Positions 16,759 through 25,991 of a DNA stretch of 64,000 nucleotides are shown one piece after another. Within the stretch, counting starts at the first letter, position 1. Each line of letters opens with the position of its first letter. The notes beneath the pieces were generated by a model. It ran no database searches and was not told the origin of the DNA. It saw only the letters and a list, made by a program, of their open reading frames with translations. Source of the stretch: Paraburkholderia sp. FT54 (GTDB lineage Bacteria; Pseudomonadota; Gammaproteobacteria; Burkholderiales; Burkholderiaceae); contig NZ_CP134195.1 of assembly GCF_031585635.1 (NCBI RefSeq), positions 1,984,001 to 2,048,000 of the forward strand. Reading direction: 5' to 3'. The position numbers and the translations under genes are program-made.

Positions 16759-18093
16759 TCAATGCCTGCCGAAGTGGCGCTGACCGCCGCCACCCGCACC
16801 CAGACCGCCGCCGCGCGGCTGACCGCCGCCCGCACCGAAACCGCCGCCGCGTTGTTGTCCACCGCCGCCCGCGCCCAGTCCGCCGCCGGCGCGCTGGCCA
16901 GCGCCTCCCGCTCCGAGATTGCCGTTACGTGGCTGACCGCCACCGCCGCGATTCTCCGCCAGCGACTGCCGACTTGCCTGGCCGCGCTGCATATCGCGCT
17001 GCGCGTCGCCGCCGTTGCCCGCGCCACGCAACGCGTTGTCGCGGTTCACATTCTGTGCGCCGTTGCGGATGTTGCCGGCGGAGTTGCCGCCCTCGTGGAT
17101 GCCCTGCACGCGCTGACTGGCTGTTCCGCCCAGGTTCTGGCCGGTGCGGTTCTGCAAGGTCTGCTGCGCCTGCGCACGCGAGGCCGACATATCGCGCCCG
17201 CGATACGCGTCGCGCTGCGCACTGCCCACGTTGGCCGCGGTGTTGCGGTTGAAGGTCGAATTGCGGTTCCAGTTCGTCGTGCTGCTATTCACGTCGAGCC
17301 GCCGGTTCACATTGATGTTGTTGTACTGATTGACGTTGATGTTGACGCTGTGATTGTTCCAGTTGACGTTGCTCCACAGCGAGCTGGTGATCGCGACACC
17401 GACGCCGAACGCGAGACCCGCCGCGAGTCCGCTGGCCACGGCATAGCCCGGCGGGGGCGGCACGTACACAGGCGGATAGGCCGGATAGGGCCATGTCCCG
17501 TAGACGACCGTGGGGTTGTACGTCGGCACGTAGACGACCTGCGGGTTGACCGGCACGATCTGGATCGTGCTCTGCTCGACGACCACTTTCTGCTGTGGGT
17601 TGGTCTTCAGGTTGCCGGCCTGCTGCGCCTGTTTGCGCAAGCGCTGCACGGAGTCCATCACGTCGTTCGGCTGGGCGAGGAAGGCGTTGCCGAGCTGCGT
17701 GACCCAGTCGGGTTTCGACGCCATGGTGGCGAGCACCTGGGGAAACGCCACCAGCGATTGCACGCTCGGATCCCACGGCTCCGACGCGACCGCTTTCACG
17801 GCGTCGTCGCCCTCGAGCTTCGGATTGGCTTTCGACCATGCCGCCGCCGCCGGCACATCCTGCGGGAAGGTGGAGGCCATCAGCACCTGCGCGAGGAGGG
17901 CGTCGGGATAGAGCGCGATCGGCGCGGTCAGCGAATCCAGTTGCTGATTCGAGATCTTCGCCGGAGTTTGTGCCGGGGTTTGTGCATGAGCGGCAGGCGC
18001 CGCGACCTCGAGGAAAAGCGGCGAGCCGGCTAGCACCGTGAATGCGGCTAGAAGAATTCGCGATCCTCTCTGGTATGCCCTGGAGCATTTCAC
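16759..18093 (-). CDS. DUF3300 exported protein with Gly-rich tail
   Basis: 444 residues from a GTG at 18093, with GGGAGA upstream. Signal peptide about 1-37 (ILLAAFTVLAG, cleavage after AHA). DUF3300 core (about 45-230): LDSLTAPIALYPDALLAQVL, WDPSVQSLVAFPQVLATM, PVNPQVVYVPTYNPTVVYG, then a proline-rich turn and a hydrophobic segment (AVASGLAAGLAFGVGVAITS). The C-terminal 200 residues are low complexity, first Asn-rich (NWNNHSVNINVNQYNN) then Gly/Gln/Arg-rich repeats of the type GGGLGAGGGGQ, ending in HFGRH. Predicted secreted or surface-associated, possibly a matrix or adhesive structural protein; this role is inference. Operon with DUF2950. Confidence 0.83.
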   Translation of the reverse strand: MKCSRAYQRGSRILLAAFTVLAGSPLFLEVAAPAAHAQTPAQTPAKISNQQLDSLTAPIALYPDALLAQVLMASTFPQDVPAAAAWSKANPKLEGDDAVKAVASEPWDPSVQSLVAFPQVLATMASKPDWVTQLGNAFLAQPNDVMDSVQRLRKQAQQAGNLKTNPQQKVVVEQSTIQIVPVNPQVVYVPTYNPTVVYGTWPYPAYPPVYVPPPPGYAVASGLAAGLAFGVGVAITSSLWSNVNWNNHSVNINVNQYNNINVNRRLDVNSSTTNWNRNSTFNRNTAANVGSAQRDAYRGRDMSASRAQAQQTLQNRTGQNLGGTASQRVQGIHEGGNSAGNIRNGAQNVNRDNALRGAGNGGDAQRDMQRGQASRQSLAENRGGGGQPRNGNLGAGGAGQRAGGGLGAGGGGQQRGGGFGAGGGQPRGGGLGAGGGGQRHFGRH

Positions 18094-18662
18094 GATCGGG
18101 TCTCCCTTGTTGGAAGTTGATTGAGGCGCAGTGACGCGGTGCGTGAGTCGTCGAAGCCGTAACCATGCCGCTCAGCGATCAGCCACCTGAAGTGGGTTTG
18201 ATCAGCGGCGCGGCGGTCTGCTGTACACGACCCGTGAGAATCGAACTTCGAACGGACTCCGAATCGTGGTACAGGCAGTTCGCACCTGAACATCCGGGTT
18301 CCCTGCATGCGTGGCAAGCTCACGGCGACACACGGAATTGCGCCGCATGTTCGCAGAGCGAATGATGCGCACGCGGGACAACGTGAATCGCAAGGACAAG
18401 TTTAATAAAACTTTTCCGTCGAAGTGTGCAATATTTTTCTCAAGTCAATATTGCAATCGCACGAGGTCCATTGGGATCGATTCAGTCGTGGTGCATCGAT
18501 ATGATTCTGTCGCACGAAGTTATTTGTGCGTGAGTAATTTTGTTGGAAAAGGCTTCACGTGAATACGATCGAATAATAGCGCGGCATGATGCGAATCAAT
18601 TCAGAGAAAAATAGTTTTTCGTTAAGTGTCGTCCGAACCCTTCCCGTTATTCCTGGTGCTCG
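18094..18662 (-). other. 569-base intergenic region, AT-rich in its right half
   Basis: Lies between the spermidine-synthase-like gene and the DUF3300 gene (both minus strand). The part at about 18380-18620 is far richer in A and T than the coding sequence around it and contains the inverted repeat at 18428-18454. Probably the promoter/regulatory region of the DUF3300-DUF2950 unit. No gene with a ribosome site is visible. Confidence 0.55.
18428..18454. promoter_or_regulatory. Inverted repeat GCAATATT-N11-AATATTGC
   Basis: A perfect 8-base inverted repeat with an 11-base spacer sits in the AT-rich stretch 335 bases upstream of the DUF3300 start. It is too AT-rich and lacks a T tract for a terminator, so a regulator-binding site is more likely. 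It is also about 210 bases past the end of the spermidine-synthase-like gene. Confidence 0.45.
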
Positions 18663-21302
18663 CTACCGCGACGGTTCATCGCCGACGAACCAGTGGAAAT
18701 AGGGATTATCCGGTTGCGCCCGCAAGGCATCGCCAATGTCGCGCGACCACGCCTCACGCTCGCCGCGATATGCATCGAGGCCCGCGTCATAAAAACTTTT
18801 CAGCGTAGCGCGCTCGCTATTCAAGGCTGCGCGGAAAGTTTCGTCGGCATGAAGCAGAGGCGGCTCGCCACGCAGCGCGAGCAGATGCGCGAGTGCATCG
18901 GGGAAACCATCCCGCCGCACCCACGCCGCGTATTCGATACGCGGGCGGTCGTCGGTGACGGGCGGCGCATCCGCGGCGTAGTAGGCAAGGCCGGCACGAT
19001 CGGTGATCCACATCGCCAGCAGCGCCGCCGGCGACGCCACGCCGACTTCGCCCAGGGCCGCCGCGACCTGTGGTTGCGCCATGCGCGATGCGATACGCGG
19101 CACGTCCAGTTCGATTGGCTGCATCGAGCCGACCAGCATCATCTCGTGCAACTCGGTGGTCCACAGCGCGGCGTACGGAAATACCTGGATGAAGCTCTGG
19201 ATCAGCGAGCGCGTGTCGTCTTCGTTCTGGGTCGGCAGTGGCAGCCATTGCGCGACGATGCCGCCCGTTCGCAGACGCGAGGCCGCCAGCCGGTAGAAGT
19301 CGGACGAGTAGAGGTTGACCACGCCCGCCGCTGACGGAGGCGGCGGCTCTAGCGTGATCAGGTCGTAGCGTTCGCCGCTGCGTAACAGTTCGCGCCGTCC
19401 GTCGCGCAGGCGGATATCCACGCGCGGGTCCGTGCTCATGCCATAGTTGCCTTTGAATTGCGGCGCCGCGCGCACGACCGCCGGCAGCAGTTCGGCGACC
19501 ACGCGTTTGTCGAGGCCGGGCCACGTGAGCAGCGCGCCACCCGTGATGCCGGTGCCGAGTCCGATGACGAGCGCGCTACGCGGCGTGTCGCGATGGACCA
19601 GCAGCGGCAGCAGTGCTTGCAGGCGCATATAGCGCAACGACGTCATCGCGTCGCCGGAGTTCGAGACGCCTTGAATGTAAAGACGCCGGAACTGTTTCTG
19701 GCCCGCACCCTGTTCGATCACTGCGACGGTGCCGCCCGCGCTCTCCTCGTAGGAGACCAGCTTGCCGCCGCGTGCGTCGGCGAGCAGGGTGGCGAGGCGG
19801 TCCGACGGTGTCAGCAGCACGGCGCACAGCATTGCCAGAGCCAACAGCGGGACGCTCCAGCGAGCGCCACGCCGCACGCGCTGACCGCGCCACACGGCGA
19901 TGCCGCCCACCGCGCCGGCAAGAACGGCGAGCGCCGCGAGCGCGTGTATCAACCCGAGCGCGGGCACCAGCAGGAAGCCGGCGAGCAGGGTGCCGGCGAT
20001 GCCGCCCGCGGTATTCAGCGCCACCACTGCGCCGACATCGCGGCCGGTATGCCGCGCATCCACGCTCACACGAAGCGCGAACGGAAACGCCGCGCCCAGC
20101 AACAGCGTGGGCACGAAGACGATGCACCCGGCCGCGACCGCGAAGCTCGCGCACATGGCGGCGAGCAGGCTGCCGGTGGCGGCAAACGCGGCCTCGCGTG
20201 CAAGGCCTTGCCATTGAAGCAGCCAGCCGCCCAACGCGGCGACTTCCAGCAACGCAACGAGTCCGGCTGCCACGATCAGCAGCGCGAACACGCCCCACGG
20301 ATCGCGCGCGCCGTCGACATGACGCGAGGCGAGCGCGCTGCCGAGCATGAGTCCGAGCAGATAGGTGGCGAGCACGATCGCGAAGGCGAAACTGCGCGTG
20401 CTGATGAACTGCACGATCAGTTGCGACCACACCACCTCGTAACCGAGCGCGATACCGCCGGCGAGCGCATAGAGGGTGATGGCGAGGCGCGCGCCGGGCG
20501 CGGGCTTGTGATCCGCCGTTGCTTCATCCGCGGCGGTCGTTTTGAGTGGCTGGGGATTCACAGACTCTCGTGCGGACGTGACGCGGCTGATCAGTAGTGC
20601 GATCAACGCGGCCACCGCGTTCAACCCGGCAGCGGCGAACGCGCTGCCCCGCACGCCAAGCGACGGGATCAGCACGAAAGCGCAAACGAGCGTGCCCGCG
20701 ATCGCGCCACCCGTATTGGCCGCGTACAGGCGCGCGCCGGCGCGGCCCAATTGCGTCGCGCGCGGACCCAGGGCGCGCATCAGCACCGGCAATGTGCCGC
20801 CCATCAGCACGGCAGGCAGGCCGACCAGTGCGAACGGCAACGCCCACGCCAGTGGCCCGGCACGCTCCTGCAGCCACGCGAACGGCGCGGCCGCGTGCGC
20901 CAGCGCGATGGTGCCGGCCATCGCCAGCAGCAGCGCGCCGCCTTCCAGCGTCGCGTAAAACAGCAAAGGCCGCGACAGACGATCCGCGAGCCGGCCGAGC
21001 AGCCAGCCGCCCAGCGCGAGACCCGCGAAAAACGCGCTGACGCCAGTCGTGACCGCCTGCACGTCGACGCCCACGACGAGCGCCAATTGCTTGATCCACA
21101 GCACCTGGTAAATGAGCGACGCCGCGCCCGATGCAAACAGCAACAGCATCGGCCAGAAGACGGACAATGTGGGCGCAGCGGTGGGATTGGGCGATTGCTG
21201 TTCGAGCGGCCCGCTTGAAGCTGAGGCCCGTGCCTGCGCGCGTTCTTGTGCGCGGCGCTCGCGGCGCGGACTCTTGGCTCGGTGCGTCAGCGTGTGCGTC
21301 AT
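18663..21302 (-). CDS. Membrane-fused spermidine-synthase-like protein
   Basis: 879 residues from the ATG at 21302 (MTHTLTHRAKS); the frame extends upstream but adds unlike sequence. Residues about 50-570 contain many hydrophobic helices in two similar halves (FWPMLLLFASGAASLIYQVL; AITLYALAGGIALGYEVVWS), the fused transporter-like domain of this family. Residues about 590-800 are a class I SAM-type fold (SALVIGLGTGITGGALL, RVDIRLRDGRREL, YDLITLEPPPPSAAGVVNLY). The C-terminus holds helical, TPR-like sequence. At the position of the catalytic Asp of true spermidine synthases (D in the DxxDP loop) this protein has LEPPPP, so classical aminopropyl transfer is doubtful. Inner-membrane protein; substrate unknown. 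Upstream of the DUF3300 gene and downstream of the sulfatase, all minus strand. Confidence 0.8.
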   Translation of the reverse strand: MTHTLTHRAKSPRRERRAQERAQARASASSGPLEQQSPNPTAAPTLSVFWPMLLLFASGAASLIYQVLWIKQLALVVGVDVQAVTTGVSAFFAGLALGGWLLGRLADRLSRPLLFYATLEGGALLLAMAGTIALAHAAAPFAWLQERAGPLAWALPFALVGLPAVLMGGTLPVLMRALGPRATQLGRAGARLYAANTGGAIAGTLVCAFVLIPSLGVRGSAFAAAGLNAVAALIALLISRVTSARESVNPQPLKTTAADEATADHKPAPGARLAITLYALAGGIALGYEVVWSQLIVQFISTRSFAFAIVLATYLLGLMLGSALASRHVDGARDPWGVFALLIVAAGLVALLEVAALGGWLLQWQGLAREAAFAATGSLLAAMCASFAVAAGCIVFVPTLLLGAAFPFALRVSVDARHTGRDVGAVVALNTAGGIAGTLLAGFLLVPALGLIHALAALAVLAGAVGGIAVWRGQRVRRGARWSVPLLALAMLCAVLLTPSDRLATLLADARGGKLVSYEESAGGTVAVIEQGAGQKQFRRLYIQGVSNSGDAMTSLRYMRLQALLPLLVHRDTPRSALVIGLGTGITGGALLTWPGLDKRVVAELLPAVVRAAPQFKGNYGMSTDPRVDIRLRDGRRELLRSGERYDLITLEPPPPSAAGVVNLYSSDFYRLAASRLRTGGIVAQWLPLPTQNEDDTRSLIQSFIQVFPYAALWTTELHEMMLVGSMQPIELDVPRIASRMAQPQVAAALGEVGVASPAALLAMWITDRAGLAYYAADAPPVTDDRPRIEYAAWVRRDGFPDALAHLLALRGEPPLLHADETFRAALNSERATLKSFYDAGLDAYRGEREAWSRDIGDALRAQPDNPYFHWFVGDEPSR

Positions 21303-21458
21303 CGATTGACATTGAAGGGGGTTGAAACGGCGCGTGACGTGCGCCGTTCGGGGGAGGCGTAGCGCGCGATCGGAAGAGAGCGCGCGCAACGCAGCAGCGA
21401 TGTTGCATGCGACCGGAGTAACGCACTGATGCACGAGCTCCGGTCGACGGACGCAGAG

Positions 21459-23141
21459 CTATTCCAGGCCGCGCTTCCTGAACGACTCGTCGATCTTCTT
21501 GTCGACCTGACGGCGCACGCCGTCCACACTGAAGCTCGCGGGCCGCTGGCTCGGCGGATAGTCGACGAAGGTCTGCAGGAACGTCGAGGCTTTCATCGTC
21601 GCTATGCCGGTCAGGTAGACATTCTTCGCAAGCCAGTCGTTGTATTGATCCGACGTCACGTCCGCGCGCTCATAAGGATCCATGCGCAGGTTGAATATCT
21701 TCGGAACACGCAGGCAGACAAATGGATCCTGCCATATATTGAAGTTGCCCTTCGCGCGCTGCTCGCAGAACACCGCCTTCCACGCGTTGCCGTCCTGATC
21801 CCAGCGCATCGCCACCAGTTCGCCGTCGTCGTTGAAATAGTAGAACTCGGTGCGCGGGTTTTTGGTAGTTTGGCCCGTCAGGTACGGCAACTGGTTATAG
21901 CCGTCGAGGTGATTCCTGAAACTCGCGCCGCCTGCTTTGGGCGCCCAGCCTTTGAGGAGCCGGTCCTTGACGCCGCCGTCGCCGGCCGCGGCGACCAGCG
22001 TCGGAAACCAGTCGAGCCCGGAGAACATGTCGTTGGATGTCTCGCCGGCCTTGATATGCCCCGGCCATCGCACCATCGCCGGCACGCGGAATGCGCCTTC
22101 CCAGTTCGAATCTTTCTCGCTGCGGAACGGCGTGGTGGCCGCGTCGGGCCACGAGAACTGATTCGGCCCATTGTCGGTCGTGTAGACGACGATGGTGTTA
22201 TTGGCGATCTTCAGGTCATCCAGCAACCTGAGCAGTTTGCCGACGTCCTGGTCGTGTTCCCACATGCCGTCGGCGTACTCGTTGCCGACCATGCCGCTCT
22301 TGCCTCTGAACTCGGGACGCACATGAGTGAAGATGTGCATGCGCGTGAAGTTCATCCACACGAAGAAAGGCGTGCCGTTCTTGACCTGCTTGCGGATGAA
22401 CTCTTCCGCGTGCGCGCCGGTTTCGTCGTCGATGGTTTCCATGCGCTTGACCGTGAGCGGACCGGTGTCCTGAACCTTGCCGTCGGACGTGCTGTGAATC
22501 ACCCCGCGTGGCGAGAAGTTCTTCGCGTACGGGTCGTTCTTGTCCTTCGGCCAGTAGGGACGCTCGGGTTCTTCCTCGGCGTTCAGGTGATACAGGTTGC
22601 CGTAGAACTCGTCGAAACCGTGATTGGTCGGCAGGTACTCGTTCTTGTCGCCAAGATGGTTCTTGCCGAACTGAGCGGTTGCATAGCCGAGCGGCTTGAG
22701 CGCCTGGGCGATGGTCATGTCACCCTTTTGCAAACCGACCGGCGCGCCCGGCGCGCCAACTTTGGAGAGCCCGGTGCGTAATGGCGACTGCCCGGTGATG
22801 AAGGACGACCGACCCGCTGTACAACTGTTCTCGGCGTAGTAATCCGTGAAGATCATGCCTTCGTTGGCGATGCGATCGATATTCGGCGTCTTGTAGCCGA
22901 CCACGCCGCGCGAGTAGGCGCTGATATTCGCCTGGCCGACGTCATCGCCGAAAATCACGAGGATGTTCGGTTTCGCTGACGATTTGGCGGCCGGCTGTGG
23001 CGCGCTGGTCGCAGCCGGTTTGGCCGCGGGTTGCGTTTGCGCGGGTGCGTTGATCGATGGAAGGATCAATACACCGAACACGGCAAGGGCAAGCACGGCG
23101 GCCCCCAACGCGTAACGCCCTTTTTTTGGCATCTTTGTCAT
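21459..23141 (-). CDS. Arylsulfatase, Cys-type, membrane-anchored or exported
   Basis: 560 residues from the ATG at 23141, with TTGGAGCG upstream. N-terminal signal or anchor about 10-30 (YALGAAVLALAVFGVLILPS), then a Pro/Ala/Lys linker. Alkaline-phosphatase-fold sulfatase: metal ligands in NILVIFGDDVGQANISAY, the active-site CTAGRSS in NSCTAGRSSFITGQ (C-x-A-x-R, the formylglycine modification site), FGKNHLGD and the later metal motif YTTDNGPN. Hydrolyses sulfate esters outside the cytoplasm after the Cys is oxidised to formylglycine. A matching FGE gene is two genes upstream on the same strand (24463-25713), separated by a HAD lipoprotein gene. Natural substrate unknown. Confidence 0.92.
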   Translation of the reverse strand: MTKMPKKGRYALGAAVLALAVFGVLILPSINAPAQTQPAAKPAATSAPQPAAKSSAKPNILVIFGDDVGQANISAYSRGVVGYKTPNIDRIANEGMIFTDYYAENSCTAGRSSFITGQSPLRTGLSKVGAPGAPVGLQKGDMTIAQALKPLGYATAQFGKNHLGDKNEYLPTNHGFDEFYGNLYHLNAEEEPERPYWPKDKNDPYAKNFSPRGVIHSTSDGKVQDTGPLTVKRMETIDDETGAHAEEFIRKQVKNGTPFFVWMNFTRMHIFTHVRPEFRGKSGMVGNEYADGMWEHDQDVGKLLRLLDDLKIANNTIVVYTTDNGPNQFSWPDAATTPFRSEKDSNWEGAFRVPAMVRWPGHIKAGETSNDMFSGLDWFPTLVAAAGDGGVKDRLLKGWAPKAGGASFRNHLDGYNQLPYLTGQTTKNPRTEFYYFNDDGELVAMRWDQDGNAWKAVFCEQRAKGNFNIWQDPFVCLRVPKIFNLRMDPYERADVTSDQYNDWLAKNVYLTGIATMKASTFLQTFVDYPPSQRPASFSVDGVRRQVDKKIDESFRKRGLE

Positions 23142-23274
23142 TGTGTCGCTCCAATCGAGTTGACGCTTTTCCGCCCGTTATCCTCCCGTCACGCAGTGCT
23201 CCGCGCGATGGGTTACCCCTCGAAGGCCGCTGTCTGTCTATACGGCCAGGCCCGCGCTCGCCGCTCGGCGCGGC

Positions 23275-24333
23275 TTACTGCTTCTGCGCCGGAAAGACTG
23301 TCTGCCAGTCGTCTTTCATGCTCACCACCGTCCAGCCGTCGGTGACCGCTTCGTCCCACGCCTTGTCGAGCTTGCCGACTTTCGACGCACGGTCGTAAGC
23401 GAATTCGCGCGCGCTGTCGTCGTGATGCAGCAGCAACGCGAGATGCCGACCGGGACCGGCGGCGGTGTACTGCAGCATCTGCAGATCGCCGTCGGAGTTG
23501 CCGAACGCGAGAATCGGCTTGCGGCCGATGTTGCGATAGATGCCGACGGGTTTGCCGGGGCCGTCGTCGACGAAATCGAGTTTCGGCTGGCGCACGAGAG
23601 CAGGTTGGCCGTTGCGCATCTCGTACCGCACCAGCTGGCTGGAGCCGATGATCTGCTCGGGCGGAATGCCGTAAGCCTTTTCGGCCCACACTCGCATGAA
23701 CTCGATCGTGCCGCCCGAGACAATGTAGGTCTTGAAGCCGTTGGCGCGCAGATAGGCCAGCAACTCCAGTTGCGGCTGATAGACGAGCTCCGTATACGGC
23801 CGGCCGAACTTCGGATGGCGTGCGCTATCGAGCCACGCGCGGATGGTCTTGTCGTAGTCGTCGACACTCATGCCGCTATTGGCGAGCGCGACCAGTTGCT
23901 GCAATGCCTTCTGCTGGCCCGCGAGCGCGCCGTAGTCTTGCGCGACGAGCGCCTTGAAAGCGGGATTGTCTCGCCACTCGGGATGCCGCGGCGCGGCCGC
24001 CTTCACCTGTTGGAGCATGAAGACGAACTGAAAATACAGCGGCTGTTCGCTCCACAGCGTGCCGTCGTTGTCGAACACGGCGATGCGATCCGCGGGCTGC
24101 ACGAATGACGGTGAACCTTCACGGGTGACATCGCTGACGAAGGACTGGATTGCCTGTTTGGCCGGCGTATCACGCCAGGAAGACAACGTAGCGGCGGGCG
24201 AGTTCGCCGTGGGCTGGGCACGCGTGACGGCATCGTGCGGCGCGGCGCAACCGGTAAGACTGAGTGCGACGCATGCGGCCCGGAGCAGACGCAGGGCACG
24301 GCTCGACCACACAGGCTGATGGCACGGTTGCAT
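23275..24333 (-). CDS. HAD-family hydrolase lipoprotein
   Basis: 352 residues from the ATG at 24333 (MQPCHQPVWSS), preceded by TGGAG. Lipoprotein signal with lipobox in CVALSLTGCAAP. The mature part is a haloacid-dehalogenase phosphatase: motif I FDNDGTLWSE (nucleophile Asp and DxDGT), motif II YIVSGGTIEFM, and the C-terminal acidic motif AFGNSDGDLQML. Similar to phosphoserine-phosphatase-like HADs. It should face the periplasm, possibly outer-membrane bound. It lies between the sulfatase and the FGE gene, with gaps of about 130 bases either side. A role in removing phosphate from a sulfated/phosphorylated substrate is conceivable but unsupported. Confidence 0.85.
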   Translation of the reverse strand: MQPCHQPVWSSRALRLLRAACVALSLTGCAAPHDAVTRAQPTANSPAATLSSWRDTPAKQAIQSFVSDVTREGSPSFVQPADRIAVFDNDGTLWSEQPLYFQFVFMLQQVKAAAPRHPEWRDNPAFKALVAQDYGALAGQQKALQQLVALANSGMSVDDYDKTIRAWLDSARHPKFGRPYTELVYQPQLELLAYLRANGFKTYIVSGGTIEFMRVWAEKAYGIPPEQIIGSSQLVRYEMRNGQPALVRQPKLDFVDDGPGKPVGIYRNIGRKPILAFGNSDGDLQMLQYTAAGPGRHLALLLHHDDSAREFAYDRASKVGKLDKAWDEAVTDGWTVVSMKDDWQTVFPAQKQ

Positions 24334-24462
24334 CCAGGCTCCAGTTCGATTGGACAGACAATCGCGACGCGCGCCGACACCTCGTGGGCGCGAGAAACGG
24401 CGGTGAGTCAACGATCGGACACAGCGATCAAACACAGCAGTCGAGCAGCTGTTCGGCGCACG

Positions 24463-25713
24463 CTACCCGCCGGTGATGCCAGGCGCCCCCGCGGCTCTCG
24501 CCGAAGCCTGGCGGGCGCCGGCTTCTTTCCACGCGGCTTCGTCCATCACGAGGCGAAAGCCGAGATGCGACATGCTGTTATAGGGATCGGTGCCGCGTCT
24601 CGCGCTGGGCCGGTAGCTCAGGCAGTAGGTTTCGTTGCAGAGGAACGAACCGCCGCGTGTCACGCGCTTGGGGGCGTCGACGGGCACGCCCTGGTCGGCG
24701 GGATCCCACGAATCGCGCGGGCCCACCGGGTTGTCGATTGCGCTGGTGCTCGCCGCCTCGCGTCTGAATTGATCGGCGCGATACCAGTCGGCCACCCATT
24801 GCCAGGCGTTGCCGGTCATGTCGGAGAGGCCGTAGCCGTTGGCCGGAAAGGTGCCCACCGAGCTCGTGCCGAGCGCGCCGCCCGCTTTCGGATTGACCAC
24901 CGGGAACGACTGTGGCTGCTGGCCTTGCCACACGTTGGCCATCTGTTTGCCATCAGGGGAGAACTGCTCGCCCCACGCATAAGTGGCCTGTTCGAGGCCG
25001 CCGCGCGCGGCGAACTCCCATTCGGCTTCGGTCGGCAGGCGCTTGCCGGCCCATTTCGAATAAGCCTGCGCATCTTCGTAGGACACCTGAACCACAGGAT
25101 GATCGTCCTTGCCGACGATGCTGCTGTCGGGTCCAGCCGGATGCCGCCAGTTGGCGCCAGGCACATAGCGCCACCATTGCGAGTAATCATCCAGCGGCAC
25201 GGGACGATTGGTGCCGACGAACACCATCGCGCCCGCCACCATTGCGCTCTCGGGCGGACGCGGCGTGCCGGGTGGCAACTGCACTTTCAGTGTGTCCCAG
25301 TCGGGTTTTTTCTCGGCGGTGGTGACGTAGCCGGTGGCCTCGACGAAGCGGCGGAATTCCGCGTTCGTGACGTGATGGCGGTCCATCCAGAAACCATGCA
25401 CCTTCACCTTGTGCGCGGGACGCTCGTTCGGTTGCGCCTGTTTGGCGTCGCTGCCCATGAGGAACTGGCCGCCGGGCACCCAGGCCATGCCGAGCGGGCC
25501 GTGCGCGCCGTCGCCGAGAACGATTGGTGCATGAGCGGGCGCGTGCGGCGTGAAGGCCCAACTGACGGCGGCGCCGATGCATGCCGGAACCATGACGAGC
25601 AGGGTGCCCCACAGCAAAAGTTTGCGCATGCGTGATGCACGCGTTGCTGTCGCGGCGGTCGTTCCGTTCGAGCGGGACGGCCTGGCTGGCCCTCGATCTC
25701 TCGCACTCGTCAT
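24463..25713 (-). CDS. Formylglycine-generating enzyme (sulfatase maturase), predicted exported
   Basis: 416 residues from the ATG at 25713; an alternative ATG at 25629 begins MRKLLLWGTLLVMVPACIGA, directly on a hydrophobic helix. The SUMF1/FGE-sulfatase domain covers about 70-400: MAWVPGGQFLMGSD, FWMDRHHVTNAEFRRFVEAT, HPVVQVSYEDAQAYSKWAGK, RLPTEAEWEFAARGG, MTGNAWQWVADWY and RGGSFLCNETYCLSYRPSAR. The two cysteines in FLCNETYC match the active-site pair (Cys336/Cys341) of human FGE, so oxidation of sulfatase Cys to formylglycine is expected rather than mere FGE-like binding. The N-terminal helix suggests the catalytic domain is periplasmic, unlike the cytosolic mycobacterial enzyme. Divergent from the MoxR operon. 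Confidence 0.88.
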   Translation of the reverse strand: MTSARDRGPARPSRSNGTTAATATRASRMRKLLLWGTLLVMVPACIGAAVSWAFTPHAPAHAPIVLGDGAHGPLGMAWVPGGQFLMGSDAKQAQPNERPAHKVKVHGFWMDRHHVTNAEFRRFVEATGYVTTAEKKPDWDTLKVQLPPGTPRPPESAMVAGAMVFVGTNRPVPLDDYSQWWRYVPGANWRHPAGPDSSIVGKDDHPVVQVSYEDAQAYSKWAGKRLPTEAEWEFAARGGLEQATYAWGEQFSPDGKQMANVWQGQQPQSFPVVNPKAGGALGTSSVGTFPANGYGLSDMTGNAWQWVADWYRADQFRREAASTSAIDNPVGPRDSWDPADQGVPVDAPKRVTRGGSFLCNETYCLSYRPSARRGTDPYNSMSHLGFRLVMDEAAWKEAGARQASARAAGAPGITGG

Positions 25714-25991
25714 CTGTTCTCTCACGCAGTGAAACGGCCGGGTCGTCGTACGTGACGATCGACTCGCTATTTCAAGCTTCATGACAAACTTAGCGATACA
25801 GAATAAGGCCGTTGCACTCGTGCAAACGAGCCACTTGGAGAGTAGCAATTTTTTCCCGATATTTCATAATTTTTTTTAAACAAGTGGGAAGCTTTGACGA
25901 ATACGCACTGGTGCATTACCGTGTCTGCGTCAACATGACATCCGGGTCGTCCAGGCAGATATCACGTAAGAGACTTGAGAGAGAAAGCACG

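Noticed and set aside
16760..17100. Repeated GC-rich units that might suggest a repeat array or CRISPR
   Set aside because: They encode the Gly-rich tail of the DUF3300 protein in frame; no spacers or regular repeat length.
19458..20597. 379-codon plus-strand frame rich in Gln, Arg and His
   Set aside because: Antisense to the membrane domain of the spermidine-synthase-like gene; composition is what antisense of Leu/Ala/Val codons gives.
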